A stretch of 18,379 nt of DNA. It comes from an uncultured Bacteroides sp. GTDB lineage: Bacteria; Bacteroidota; Bacteroidia; Bacteroidales; Bacteroidaceae. Of the stretch, positions 12,764 to 18,379 are shown piece by piece. The notes below the pieces were generated by a model. That model was not told where the DNA came from and ran no database searches. It saw only the letters and a list, made by a program, of their open reading frames with translations. The DNA lies in NCBI RefSeq assembly GCF_910578895.1, contig NZ_CAJTSC010000059.1, positions 1 to 18,379 on the forward strand, in the 5' to 3' direction. A program made the position numbers and the translations under genes. Each line of letters begins with the position of its first letter. Positions within the stretch are counted from its first letter, which is position 1.

Positions 12764-14569
12764 ATGAGAGGTATTCGCGTTTTGTGCATCATGCTGATGC
12801 TGCTGGCGGCAAACGGGGCTTCTGCCCAATTGGTGGAGCAGGTCCTTCGTGCCATAGAAGGAGACAGCTTGGCTCCGGTTTCGACGGTAAAGGCGGATTC
12901 GGACTCGGCGGCGGCGCTGTCGGCGATAAAGCAGGAGTTGGAAGCCGCCCGGCTGAATGAGGCGAACTTGCGTATGGAAGTGGAGCAGCTCAGGCTTGCC
13001 AGCTATGCGGCGGACTCCGTGAAACAGGTGCGGCAGAAGCAGCGCATCGACTCGCTGCGCAAGGTGACTCCCGGCGTCCCCGTGGTGGTGGAGGGGGACA
13101 CGCTGTTCTATCTCTATGCCAAACGTGGCGGGCACACCCCCCAGCAACGTGCCGAAATGGATGCCGCCGCTATCCTGGAGTTGGGCAAGCGCTTCAACCT
13201 GCGCCCCGATTCGCTCTATATGGAGAGCAGCGACATTGTCACCGACCTTATGTACGGCAATAAGGTCATCGCTTCCTTTATCGACCGGGATGGCTTGTGG
13301 GAGAACTGTACGCGCAACCAGCTGGCGGCGCATAACCGTGGCATCATTGTGGGCAAGCTGAAAAAGATGAAAGACGAGCACAGCCTTTGGCGGCTGGGCA
13401 AGCGTGTCCTGTTCTTTGTGTTGGTGCTTGTGGGGCAATATTTTCTTTTCAGGCTCACCAACTGGCTGTTCAAGAAGCTGAAAGTGCGGATACAAAGGCT
13501 GAAGGATACCAGGCTGAAGCCTTTCTCCATTCAGGATTACGAGCTGCTGGATACGCAGAAGCAGGTGAACCTGCTTGTCTTCCTCGCGAACCTGCTGCGC
13601 TATGTCATCATGTTCCTTCAGTTGCTGCTGACGGTTCCTCTGTTGTTTTCCATCTTCCCGCAGACCAAGAGCCTGGCATACCGGCTGTTTTCGTATATTT
13701 GGATTCCCGTAAAGAGCATCTTTACTTCGGTGGTGGAGTACATCCCCAACCTGTTTACCATCTTTGTGATATGGTACGCGGTGAAGTACCTGGTGCGTTT
13801 TGTCCATTACCTTGCCAATGAGGTGAAGTCCGAACGGTTGAAGATAAGCGGTTTCTACTCCGACTGGGCGGAACCGACTTTCCATATTATCCGCTTTCTG
13901 CTCTATGCCTTTATGATTGCGATGATTTATCCCTATCTGCCCGGTTCCAAGTCCGGGGTCTTTCAGGGCATATCGGTATTTGTCGGGCTGATAGTCTCGC
14001 TGGGGTCAAGCACTGTTATCGGCAATATCATCGCGGGCCTGGTGATTACCTATATGCGCCCTTTCAAGCTGGGCGACCGCATCCGGCTGAATGATACGAC
14101 CGGCAACGTGATTGAGAAGACTCCGCTTGTCACCCGCATCCGCACGCCGAAGAATGAGGTGGTGACTATCCCGAATTCGTTCATTATGTCTTCCCATACC
14201 GTGAATTACAGTGCTTCTGCCCGTGAGTACGGTCTGATTATCCACTCGGAGGTGACAATCGGCTATGATGTCCCGTGGCGGCAGGTGCACCGGTTGCTGG
14301 TGGAAGCGGCGCTGAATACGCCGGGGGTGGTGGACGACCCGCGGCCTTTTGTCTTGGAAACCTCGCTTAGCGACTGGTATCCGGTGTATCAGGTAAACGC
14401 GTATATAAAGGAAGCCGACCGCTTGGCGCAGATTTATTCCGATTTGCATCAGAATATCCAGGACAGGTTCAATGAGGAGGGCATAGAGATAATGTCGCCG
14501 CACTACATGGCTACGCGCGACGGGAGCGAGTGTACGGTTCCGAAGAATGATTTGCGGGAGAAGAAATAG
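12764..14569 (+). CDS. Mechanosensitive channel of the MscS family, with periplasmic N-terminal domain
   Basis: The 601-residue protein is a large MscS-type channel that releases solutes under membrane tension. A signal peptide (1-22, ending GASAQ) leads into a periplasmic region with a coiled coil (about 48-100, QELEAARLNEANLRMEVEQ) and a globular part to about 205. Membrane helices follow near 214-236, 268-298, 328-350 and 374-393, then the pore-lining helix and linker 398-432 (GLIVSLGSSTVIGNIIAGL), the MscS beta domain (433-484, RPFKLGDRIRL, VTIPNSF) and the cytoplasmic alpha/beta domain. The frame opens further upstream (to 12677 and 12740), but 12764 gives a clean signal peptide preceded by AGG; 12740 remains possible. 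It ends 10 nt from the convergent methyltransferase stop. The gating stimulus and any specific role are not visible. Confidence 0.93.
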   Translation: MRGIRVLCIMLMLLAANGASAQLVEQVLRAIEGDSLAPVSTVKADSDSAAALSAIKQELEAARLNEANLRMEVEQLRLASYAADSVKQVRQKQRIDSLRKVTPGVPVVVEGDTLFYLYAKRGGHTPQQRAEMDAAAILELGKRFNLRPDSLYMESSDIVTDLMYGNKVIASFIDRDGLWENCTRNQLAAHNRGIIVGKLKKMKDEHSLWRLGKRVLFFVLVLVGQYFLFRLTNWLFKKLKVRIQRLKDTRLKPFSIQDYELLDTQKQVNLLVFLANLLRYVIMFLQLLLTVPLLFSIFPQTKSLAYRLFSYIWIPVKSIFTSVVEYIPNLFTIFVIWYAVKYLVRFVHYLANEVKSERLKISGFYSDWAEPTFHIIRFLLYAFMIAMIYPYLPGSKSGVFQGISVFVGLIVSLGSSTVIGNIIAGLVITYMRPFKLGDRIRLNDTTGNVIEKTPLVTRIRTPKNEVVTIPNSFIMSSHTVNYSASAREYGLIIHSEVTIGYDVPWRQVHRLLVEAALNTPGVVDDPRPFVLETSLSDWYPVYQVNAYIKEADRLAQIYSDLHQNIQDRFNEEGIEIMSPHYMATRDGSECTVPKNDLREKK

Positions 14570-14595
14570 CTGCAAGGCGTTAAGGTTGCTTGCAG
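14570..14595. terminator. Possible hairpin between convergent genes
   Basis: CTGCAAG (14570-14576) and CTTGCAG (14589-14595) form a perfect 7-bp stem just after the MscS stop and overlapping the end of the methyltransferase gene. No run of T follows closely, so termination is only a possibility. Confidence 0.25.
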
Positions 14596-15788
14596 GCAAT
14601 CAGGATTTTCTTCTCGTCGGCAAGTGTGGTGGCAAAAAGGTAGGTGTCTCCGCCTTCTGCCAGCTTCAGCCGCTTCCGGAGTTCGGTTACGCCGGTGGGG
14701 AAGTTGCGCACTGTGAGGTTGGCTTTCTTTTCCGCGCCTGTCAGTTCCTTCAGCTCTTTTTTGTTGAGGCTGCCGCTGCCGGTGATGCGGAACTTGCGTC
14801 CGGGAAAGTCTGCGATGTATGTGTCGGAAGTATAGAGGTGGCTGTTGGGATGCAATTTCTCCACATTATATATATGTGCAACGCTACGGAACGCTCCGGC
14901 TTTCAGGATGGATGCGTTGGGTTCGTATAAATACGTTTTCAGCGTGGAGGTGTACGGACACGGATATTCTTTCTCCTGCTTCCGGGTGAAGAGGAGGCAT
15001 TGCGTCTCTTGCGATGCCGTGAGGTTGGTGCAACGGACAGGGATATCCTCGGAAGGCACTTCCGTCTCGTGTCCCAATACGAGGAGAAGCTCCTTGCATT
15101 CATTGTTGATGGAGACGATATGGGCGGCTTGTACATGCTTTAAATCGTGCAGCGCGAGCGTCAGGTCCAGCATGGGCGACAGTTTGACGAGGACATGCGA
15201 CGCCTTCTCGAGCAACAGTTCCTCCAGGGCGGAGACATCGGGCTCGCAGTCGCGGATGGCTGTCGTTTTGCCGCCGTGGCCGTTGCGCCGTGCCGGGTCT
15301 ATGAATATCCAGTCGGCATGCTCCATCGTTTGCAGGTGGCGGATGCTGTCTTCGTGGCAGACCGTGATGTGCTCTAAGCCTAAAAGCGGGAAGTTGTGGG
15401 CGGCAATCTTGCACAGCATCTCCTGGCGCTCTACATAAGTGGCGTGCTCGAAGCATGCCGAGAGGAAGGCGCAGTCGATGCCGAAACCTCCTGTGAGGTC
15501 GGTAAAGGTGGTGCGGTTGCCGTCTCCTGCTGCCGTGACTATCCCGGCTTTGTAGCGTGCCGTCGCTTCCGAGGAACACTGCTCCATGGAGAGGTGTGCC
15601 GGATACAGGATGCCTTCCCGTTTAGCCCAAGTGGGTATCTTCTCCTCTGCCGTCCGGCGTCCGGCGATTTGGATGATGGCGGCAGGTACATCCACCGACG
15701 GATATTTGCGTGCTTGCAAGGCAAGGCTGCGCACGTCATCTTTACGGTGTTCGCTGATAAAGCGGAGTGTCTCTTCGGTCAGTGTCAT
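14580..15788 (-). CDS. SAM-dependent methyltransferase with THUMP-like C-terminal domain (PG_1098-like)
   Basis: The 402-residue cytoplasmic protein has a class I methyltransferase core: SAM-binding motif I DLTGGFGID (97-105), the acidic VERQE (119-123) at the end of strand 2, and catalytic-type motif DPARR (164-168), with VKLSPMLD (201-208) as the next strand. N-terminal helices (1-90) precede the core, and the C-terminus (about 330-400, FRITGSGSLNKKELKEL, LTVRNFPTG) matches the THUMP-like domain found in this Bacteroidetes family. DP-A/P-type motifs and THUMP domains point to RNA as substrate, possibly rRNA or tRNA, but the target base is unknown. A single-gene unit with its own -7 box (15811-15818), it converges on the channel gene. 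Confidence 0.88.
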   Translation of the reverse strand: MTLTEETLRFISEHRKDDVRSLALQARKYPSVDVPAAIIQIAGRRTAEEKIPTWAKREGILYPAHLSMEQCSSEATARYKAGIVTAAGDGNRTTFTDLTGGFGIDCAFLSACFEHATYVERQEMLCKIAAHNFPLLGLEHITVCHEDSIRHLQTMEHADWIFIDPARRNGHGGKTTAIRDCEPDVSALEELLLEKASHVLVKLSPMLDLTLALHDLKHVQAAHIVSINNECKELLLVLGHETEVPSEDIPVRCTNLTASQETQCLLFTRKQEKEYPCPYTSTLKTYLYEPNASILKAGAFRSVAHIYNVEKLHPNSHLYTSDTYIADFPGRKFRITGSGSLNKKELKELTGAEKKANLTVRNFPTGVTELRKRLKLAEGGDTYLFATTLADEKKILIACKQP

Positions 15789-15810
15789 GGGCTTTGTTTG
15801 GATAACGCTG

Positions 15811-15818
15811 CAAAAATA
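15811..15818 (-). promoter_or_regulatory. -7 box of the methyltransferase gene
   Basis: TATTTTTG on the minus strand fits TAnnTTTG and is 22 nt upstream of the start codon, the same distance as for other genes in the window. No -33 box is evident. Confidence 0.5.
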
Positions 15819-15851
15819 AATGAAAATCGTGGGAATCTCACACCGGCAGGA

Positions 15852-15873
15852 TAAAGAAAATGCTTTTTCTTTA
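15852..15873. terminator. AT-rich hairpin downstream of the dipeptidase gene
   Basis: TAAAGAAAA (15852-15860) and TTTTCTTTA (15865-15873) form a perfect 9-bp stem with a 4-nt loop, 19 nt after the dipeptidase stop on the minus strand. It lacks GC pairs and a separate T-tract, so it is a weak candidate terminator. Confidence 0.3.
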
Positions 15874-15892
15874 GAGGAAAGATATGGGTTGT

Positions 15893-16639
15893 CTACGGAA
15901 TTACCGGATATTTCTTCCTGGCTGTCTGCCGGTCAACGCGGTTGAAGTGCCACCACTCGCTGGGGAGCGGGCGGAACCCCGACTCTCTCATTACTTTGCG
16001 CAGAAGCCGGCGGTTCTTCAGCTCTTGCGGGGTGATTTTGCCGGTTTGCACCAACTGTTCTTCTTCGGTGATGTGGGCTTCCTTGCCGAGATAATCTACG
16101 GGAGTGCCCATCGGCAGCGGTTCGCCTTGGGCATTGAGGATGCTGACATCGACAGCCATGCCGTAGTTGTGCATGCCGCCGCCCCGTGCGGGGTTGGATA
16201 CGTATATGTATCGGGGCGTTCCTTTTACCACGTTCCACATTTTCTGCTGGACGGACATGGGGCGTGCCGCATCATAGACGATGAGGCTGTAGCCGGTGTG
16301 TGTCTCTTTCAGGAGTTTTTGGGCTTGCAGCAGGCTTTTCATCGCCTCCGGGTGAAGATAGGCTTCGTGCAGGTCTTCATACAGCACCTGCCCTGTGAAA
16401 TTGTCCGCGCGGGTGTACATCAGGTCTATGGCGATGGTGCTGTCTGCCTCGGCAATGTTGATGAAGCCGAGCGAGTCTAAATAAGCGGCGGTCTTGCTTT
16501 TGACCGGATATATAGGGTTTATGGCATCTGCATGGCACTCTTTTGCCACAACAGTTTGTGCAGGAGCCTGTTGGCGGCATCCGCTCATGGTAATGATAAG
16601 TATACAGGCAAAAGATAAATATTCTATAGGCTTTATCAT
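15893..16639 (-). CDS. Lipoprotein D-Ala-D-Ala dipeptidase (M15D, VanX/DdpX-like)
   Basis: This 248-residue zinc peptidase belongs to family M15D, which hydrolyses free D-alanyl-D-alanine. The residues known from VanX are all here: the zinc ligands H157 and D164 in MHNYGMAVD, catalytic E228 and zinc ligand H231 in EWWHF, and the transition-state arginine R126 in YDAARP. The N-terminus is a lipoprotein signal with lipobox TMSGC (cleavage before C21), so it should be anchored on the periplasmic side, unlike cytoplasmic VanX. There is no vanH or vanA ligase nearby, so a role in recycling peptidoglycan dipeptide is more likely than glycopeptide resistance. It has its own -7 box (16663-16670) and is the last core gene before the tRNA fragment. 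Confidence 0.92.
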   Translation of the reverse strand: MIKPIEYLSFACILIITMSGCRQQAPAQTVVAKECHADAINPIYPVKSKTAAYLDSLGFINIAEADSTIAIDLMYTRADNFTGQVLYEDLHEAYLHPEAMKSLLQAQKLLKETHTGYSLIVYDAARPMSVQQKMWNVVKGTPRYIYVSNPARGGGMHNYGMAVDVSILNAQGEPLPMGTPVDYLGKEAHITEEEQLVQTGKITPQELKNRRLLRKVMRESGFRPLPSEWWHFNRVDRQTARKKYPVIP

Positions 16640-16662
16640 ATCTCAACTCTTCTTGCAGCGGA

Positions 16663-16670
16663 CAAAGATA
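16663..16670 (-). promoter_or_regulatory. -7 box of the dipeptidase gene
   Basis: TATCTTTG on the minus strand, 23 nt upstream of the start codon. A T-rich stretch stands where the -33 box would be. Confidence 0.6.
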
Positions 16671-16808
16671 AGGGAAATATGATAAAAAGAGCCTTATTGG
16701 CGGAAGGGAATTAGGATGGTGCAGATGATGTATGTGTGCGGGGGGATGGCGGGTGCGGTAAGCCTTTACGTTGCCCCCTACTTTCGGGTAGGTTTGAAAG
16801 TGATAATT

Positions 16809-16846
16809 AAAAAAAAGGCTCTATCCCGTTAGGGGATGAGCCTTTT
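16809..16846 (-). terminator. Intrinsic terminator downstream of the tRNA fragment
   Basis: On the minus strand AAAAGGCTC and ATCCC pair with GGGAT and GAGCCTTTT around a short loop, with one bulged base, followed by eight T in all. It begins 6 nt after the tRNA 3' end and is evidently the original terminator of the tRNA gene. The stem is symmetric and could also stop plus-strand transcripts. Confidence 0.85.
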
Positions 16847-16852
16847 AGTTTG

Positions 16853-16896
16853 TGGACCAGCCTGGGCTTGAACCAGGGACGTCCAGATTATGAGTC
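16853..16896 (-). tRNA. 3' half of a tRNA gene, anticodon CAT; attachment site remnant
   Basis: Read on the minus strand: GA, anticodon loop CTCATAA (CAT at 16892-16890), anticodon stem 3' strand TCTGG, a 5-nt variable region, T arm CCTGG-TTCAAGC-CCAGG, acceptor 3' strand CTGGTCC (16860-16854) and discriminator A (16853); CCA is not encoded. The other half is absent: the bases before GA do not give CCAGA, and no D arm or GGACCAG acceptor strand follows upstream. The anticodon fits elongator tRNA-Met or the tRNA-Ile that is modified at C34. Half a tRNA at a sharp change in base composition is what integration into a tRNA 3' end leaves at the far junction; the intact gene should be at the other end of the element. 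Confidence 0.85.
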
Positions 16897-16903
16897 GCAA
16901 ATA

Positions 16904-16970
16904 ATTGATTATCAATACTTTCTATTTGCTTTCTTGGTTTTTTCTTAAGGCTTGGAAACCAAGCCCTAAG
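16904..16970. repeat. Palindrome and hairpin beside the attachment core
   Basis: ATTGATTATCAAT (16904-16916) is a perfect 13-bp palindrome 8 bp from the tRNA remnant. CTTAAGGCTTGG (16944-16955) and CCAAGCCCTAAG (16959-16970) form a 12-bp hairpin with one mismatch and an AAA loop. No T-tract follows on either strand, so a terminator is unlikely; recombinase or accessory protein sites are an inference from location. Confidence 0.55.
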
Positions 16971-17025
16971 ATAGTATTTCTTTTTCAAGTAATATCTCCT
17001 CTTTTCCTCTATTTTCCTGAGGTGC

Positions 17026-17044
17026 GTGCAATTTGTGTGCAATT
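17026..17044. repeat. Two GTGCAATT direct repeats 11 bp apart
   Basis: GTGCAATT occurs at 17026-17033 and 17037-17044. The 11-bp step is one helical turn, typical of paired protein sites, and the location about 130 bp inside the element end would suit arm-type integrase or excisionase binding. Only two copies are seen. Confidence 0.45.
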
Positions 17045-17261
17045 ACGTGATTATATTATATAGTATGATTAAAGAACCAATTATTAAGACTGTGAATAAA
17101 ATATTTCTTGGATTCCTACAAAAGCTTCCTAATTTCTCATTTTGTGGGATACTTAATATAAATATGATACAACAAAATAAAATCAATAGTAAACCTAAAC
17201 CGATTAGATTAGTCACTAAAACTTTTATATTGCTATCTTTATTTTCAGAAAAGATATTCAC
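17043..17261 (-). CDS. Small membrane protein, or C-terminal membrane part of the preceding gene
   Basis: With a GTG start at 17261 the product is 72 residues with two membrane helices (LVTNLIGLGLLLILFCCII and ILFTVLIIGSLIILYNII). The frame is, however, open and strongly hydrophobic further up to 17318 and encodes another helix (AFTAAITFLFGCVNIF), which suggests that GTG is not the true beginning. From the ATT at 17312, which overlaps the TGA of the previous gene as ATTGA, it would give 89 residues and three helices. Either an unusual ATT start is used by translational coupling, or the two frames are one gene with a one-base frameshift near 17310. I recognise no family. The plus-strand frame opposite it (17026-17364) is a shadow. 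Confidence 0.5.
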   Translation of the reverse strand: MNIFSENKDSNIKVLVTNLIGLGLLLILFCCIIFILSIPQNEKLGSFCRNPRNILFTVLIIGSLIILYNIIT

Positions 17262-17307
17262 GCATCCAAATAAAAAAGTTATAGCTGCCGTAAAAGCACC
17301 TACAATT

Positions 17308-18339
17308 TCAATATTGTATTACTTTTTTACGTATGGCCTGATAGTTGATAGGCTTATTAAATGATGACGGCATAAATAGAATTACATTATTAATTCTATA
17401 TCTACACTCTCTATATGGTAGTTGAAATGGATAAAAGCTATTTTCTTCAGACCAACTCAATTTTTCTTCAAGCCTATGGATAAACTCTTCTAGAGAAGCA
17501 ACCTCTTTTACTATTAATTCAGAATCCGTTTTCTTCTGTTTAATATCATGTCTTATGATACTAAATAGCTTATCTACAACTTTATAGTGTGGGAAAAAGT
17601 TCTGCACTCCTGTTAGCTTTTGGATATTGTCAATTTCCGTGTATTTTTCGATTAGTTGGTAGTAAGTAAACTCTTTGTGTTTTAATAAATAAGAAAATCG
17701 ACAATTATATAAATAGTTTTTAATGGTATTTATGGCAAAAATATTGAATTCTTTTTGATGAGAGTAACTTCGACTGTACCTTTCAAAATTTTCAATTAGA
17801 TTATCTATTTGAGTTTCGCTTCCATGATTCTTGTATTTGTTCATCAGAAGAATCATCTCGAAAAATTTTGCTTTTCTTTTATTACAAGCATCTTGTAAAG
17901 AGAAAATTCTATCACATCGCATTGCTCCTTTTTCATCTTCTCCGTGTAAGAAAAGGAAGTCATCATTTAATGATTGTAACTCTTTAATATCTATACTATT
18001 ATCATCAATGGTATAAGATTTAAAATTTAAGACGTATTCTGATTTTCCTTTAAAATAAATGAGTTTTTTAAGCAAAAATGAACTTTTATTTAAAGCTATT
18101 CTAAAGATGTCTGCTATTTCATCTACATTTTTCTCTATTAACTTTTCTAAGTCAACTCTCATTAAGATGAGATTACGAATTGTTCGCTCATCATATGATA
18201 AAGAGTGGTCTATTTTACATAGGCGGAGGATAAATACGATTAAATATTCAAACAGTTCTATTGAAGAAGATTCTTCTTCATCTACAAAATAAGCATTTAC
18301 AATATATTTATGATTTTCTCCATCTGTTTTTGTATTCAT
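17308..18339 (-). CDS. Protein of unknown function on the integrated element
   Basis: I do not recognise this 343-residue protein. It is rich in Lys, Glu, Ile, Asn and Phe, has no signal peptide, and is predicted by eye to be mostly helical, with an acidic start (FVDEEESSSIELFEYL at 19-34) and a charged helix near 275-300 (ELIVKEVASLEEFIHRLEEK). No cysteine pair, P-loop, HTH or nuclease motif stands out. The last residues (INYQAIRKKVIQY) run in sense straight into a hydrophobic segment encoded in the next frame, so it may be truncated by a frameshift. The ATG at 18339 has no visible Shine-Dalgarno or -7 box, and the frame stays open to the window edge, so the true start may lie further upstream. 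Codon use is AT-rich and unlike the core genes. Confidence 0.75.
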   Translation of the reverse strand: MNTKTDGENHKYIVNAYFVDEEESSSIELFEYLIVFILRLCKIDHSLSYDERTIRNLILMRVDLEKLIEKNVDEIADIFRIALNKSSFLLKKLIYFKGKSEYVLNFKSYTIDDNSIDIKELQSLNDDFLFLHGEDEKGAMRCDRIFSLQDACNKRKAKFFEMILLMNKYKNHGSETQIDNLIENFERYSRSYSHQKEFNIFAINTIKNYLYNCRFSYLLKHKEFTYYQLIEKYTEIDNIQKLTGVQNFFPHYKVVDKLFSIIRHDIKQKKTDSELIVKEVASLEEFIHRLEEKLSWSEENSFYPFQLPYRECRYRINNVILFMPSSFNKPINYQAIRKKVIQY

Positions 18340-18379
18340 TAATAAAATGAAAGCACGATAATGAATTAGAACCTTAGTT

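Larger units (their letters stand above)
16897..18379. mobile_element. AT-rich integrated element, end of which is visible
   Basis: From the tRNA fragment to the right edge the DNA is about 30% G+C by eye (18 of 60 bases in 17761-17820), against about half in the genes to the left. Codon use follows (AAA, ATT, TTA). No integrase, transposase or conjugation gene is visible; an integrase would be expected near the other end beside the intact tRNA. The first 150 bp hold short palindromes and direct repeats suited to a recombination site. Visible cargo is two overlapping minus-strand frames of unknown function. Prophage, integrative conjugative element and genomic island are all possible. Confidence 0.75.

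Noticed and set aside
12734..13885. 383-residue minus-strand frame
   Set aside because: Antisense to the MscS-type channel gene, which has clear pore and beta-domain motifs.
15893..16639. Vancomycin resistance gene vanX
   Set aside because: No vanH or D-Ala-D-Lac ligase nearby, and the protein is a lipoprotein; a housekeeping dipeptidase is more likely.
16853..16896. Complete functional tRNA
   Set aside because: The D arm, the 5' acceptor strand and most of the 5' anticodon stem are missing from the adjoining sequence.
16845..17042. 65-residue minus-strand frame
   Set aside because: Its C-terminal part translates the tRNA remnant and the rest covers the attachment-site repeats.
17026..17364. 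112-residue plus-strand frame
   Set aside because: Antisense to the three-helix membrane segment and the end of the 343-residue gene; the minus-strand reading has the clearer membrane pattern.

Overview
The window is a piece of a Bacteroides-type chromosome (order Bacteroidales) that runs into the edge of an integrated element. Evidence for the taxon is the recurrent -7 promoter box TAnnTTTG (usually TATCTTTG), here upstream of seven genes; a full-length hybrid two-component system protein; and Bacteroidales-type family members (a PG_1098-like methyltransferase with THUMP-like tail, a ParE of the GDSASGS type, a CtpA-like protease). I cannot name the species.

Layout. 1-470 has no gene I can support but holds a striking array of four 22-bp units (122-209). 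502-1104 (+) encodes a PAP2 phosphatase. 5205 down to 1185 (-) is a compact operon: parE, coaD (4-nt overlap) and a secreted S41 protease (2-nt gap). 9274-5273 (-) is a 1333-residue hybrid sensor/regulator with no SusC/SusD or carbohydrate enzyme beside it. Upstream of it on the same strand is a GNAT-like protein (10441-9305), then a CaCA-type cation/calcium exchanger whose real start is 11464. About 1.1 kb (11493-12619) is then gene-free and packed with repeats: an inverted repeat at the exchanger promoter, a 142-bp foldback, an orphan terminator, a second 22-bp-period array of six to seven units (11929-12082), a G-rich phased repeat and a second copy of a dispersed element. An MscS-type channel (12764-14569, +) converges on a methyltransferase (15788-14580, -), followed by a lipoprotein D-Ala-D-Ala dipeptidase (16639-15893, -).

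At 16853-16896 (-) lies only the 3' half of a tRNA with anticodon CAT, still followed by its terminator (16809-16846). Beyond it the DNA changes abruptly from roughly 50% to roughly 30% G+C. This is the signature of an element integrated in the 3' end of a tRNA gene. The element's visible cargo is an unrecognised helical 343-residue protein (18339-17308) and, in a shifted frame directly after it, a three-helix membrane segment (17312-17043). The two either form a translationally coupled pair (ATTGA overlap) or are one roughly 430-residue protein broken by a single extra base. This is the best candidate here for an undescribed system, possibly a defence or toxin cargo, but that function is a guess.

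The core genes show no shared pathway, apart from envelope functions recurring (PAP2 phosphatase, periplasmic protease, MscS channel, D-Ala-D-Ala dipeptidase).
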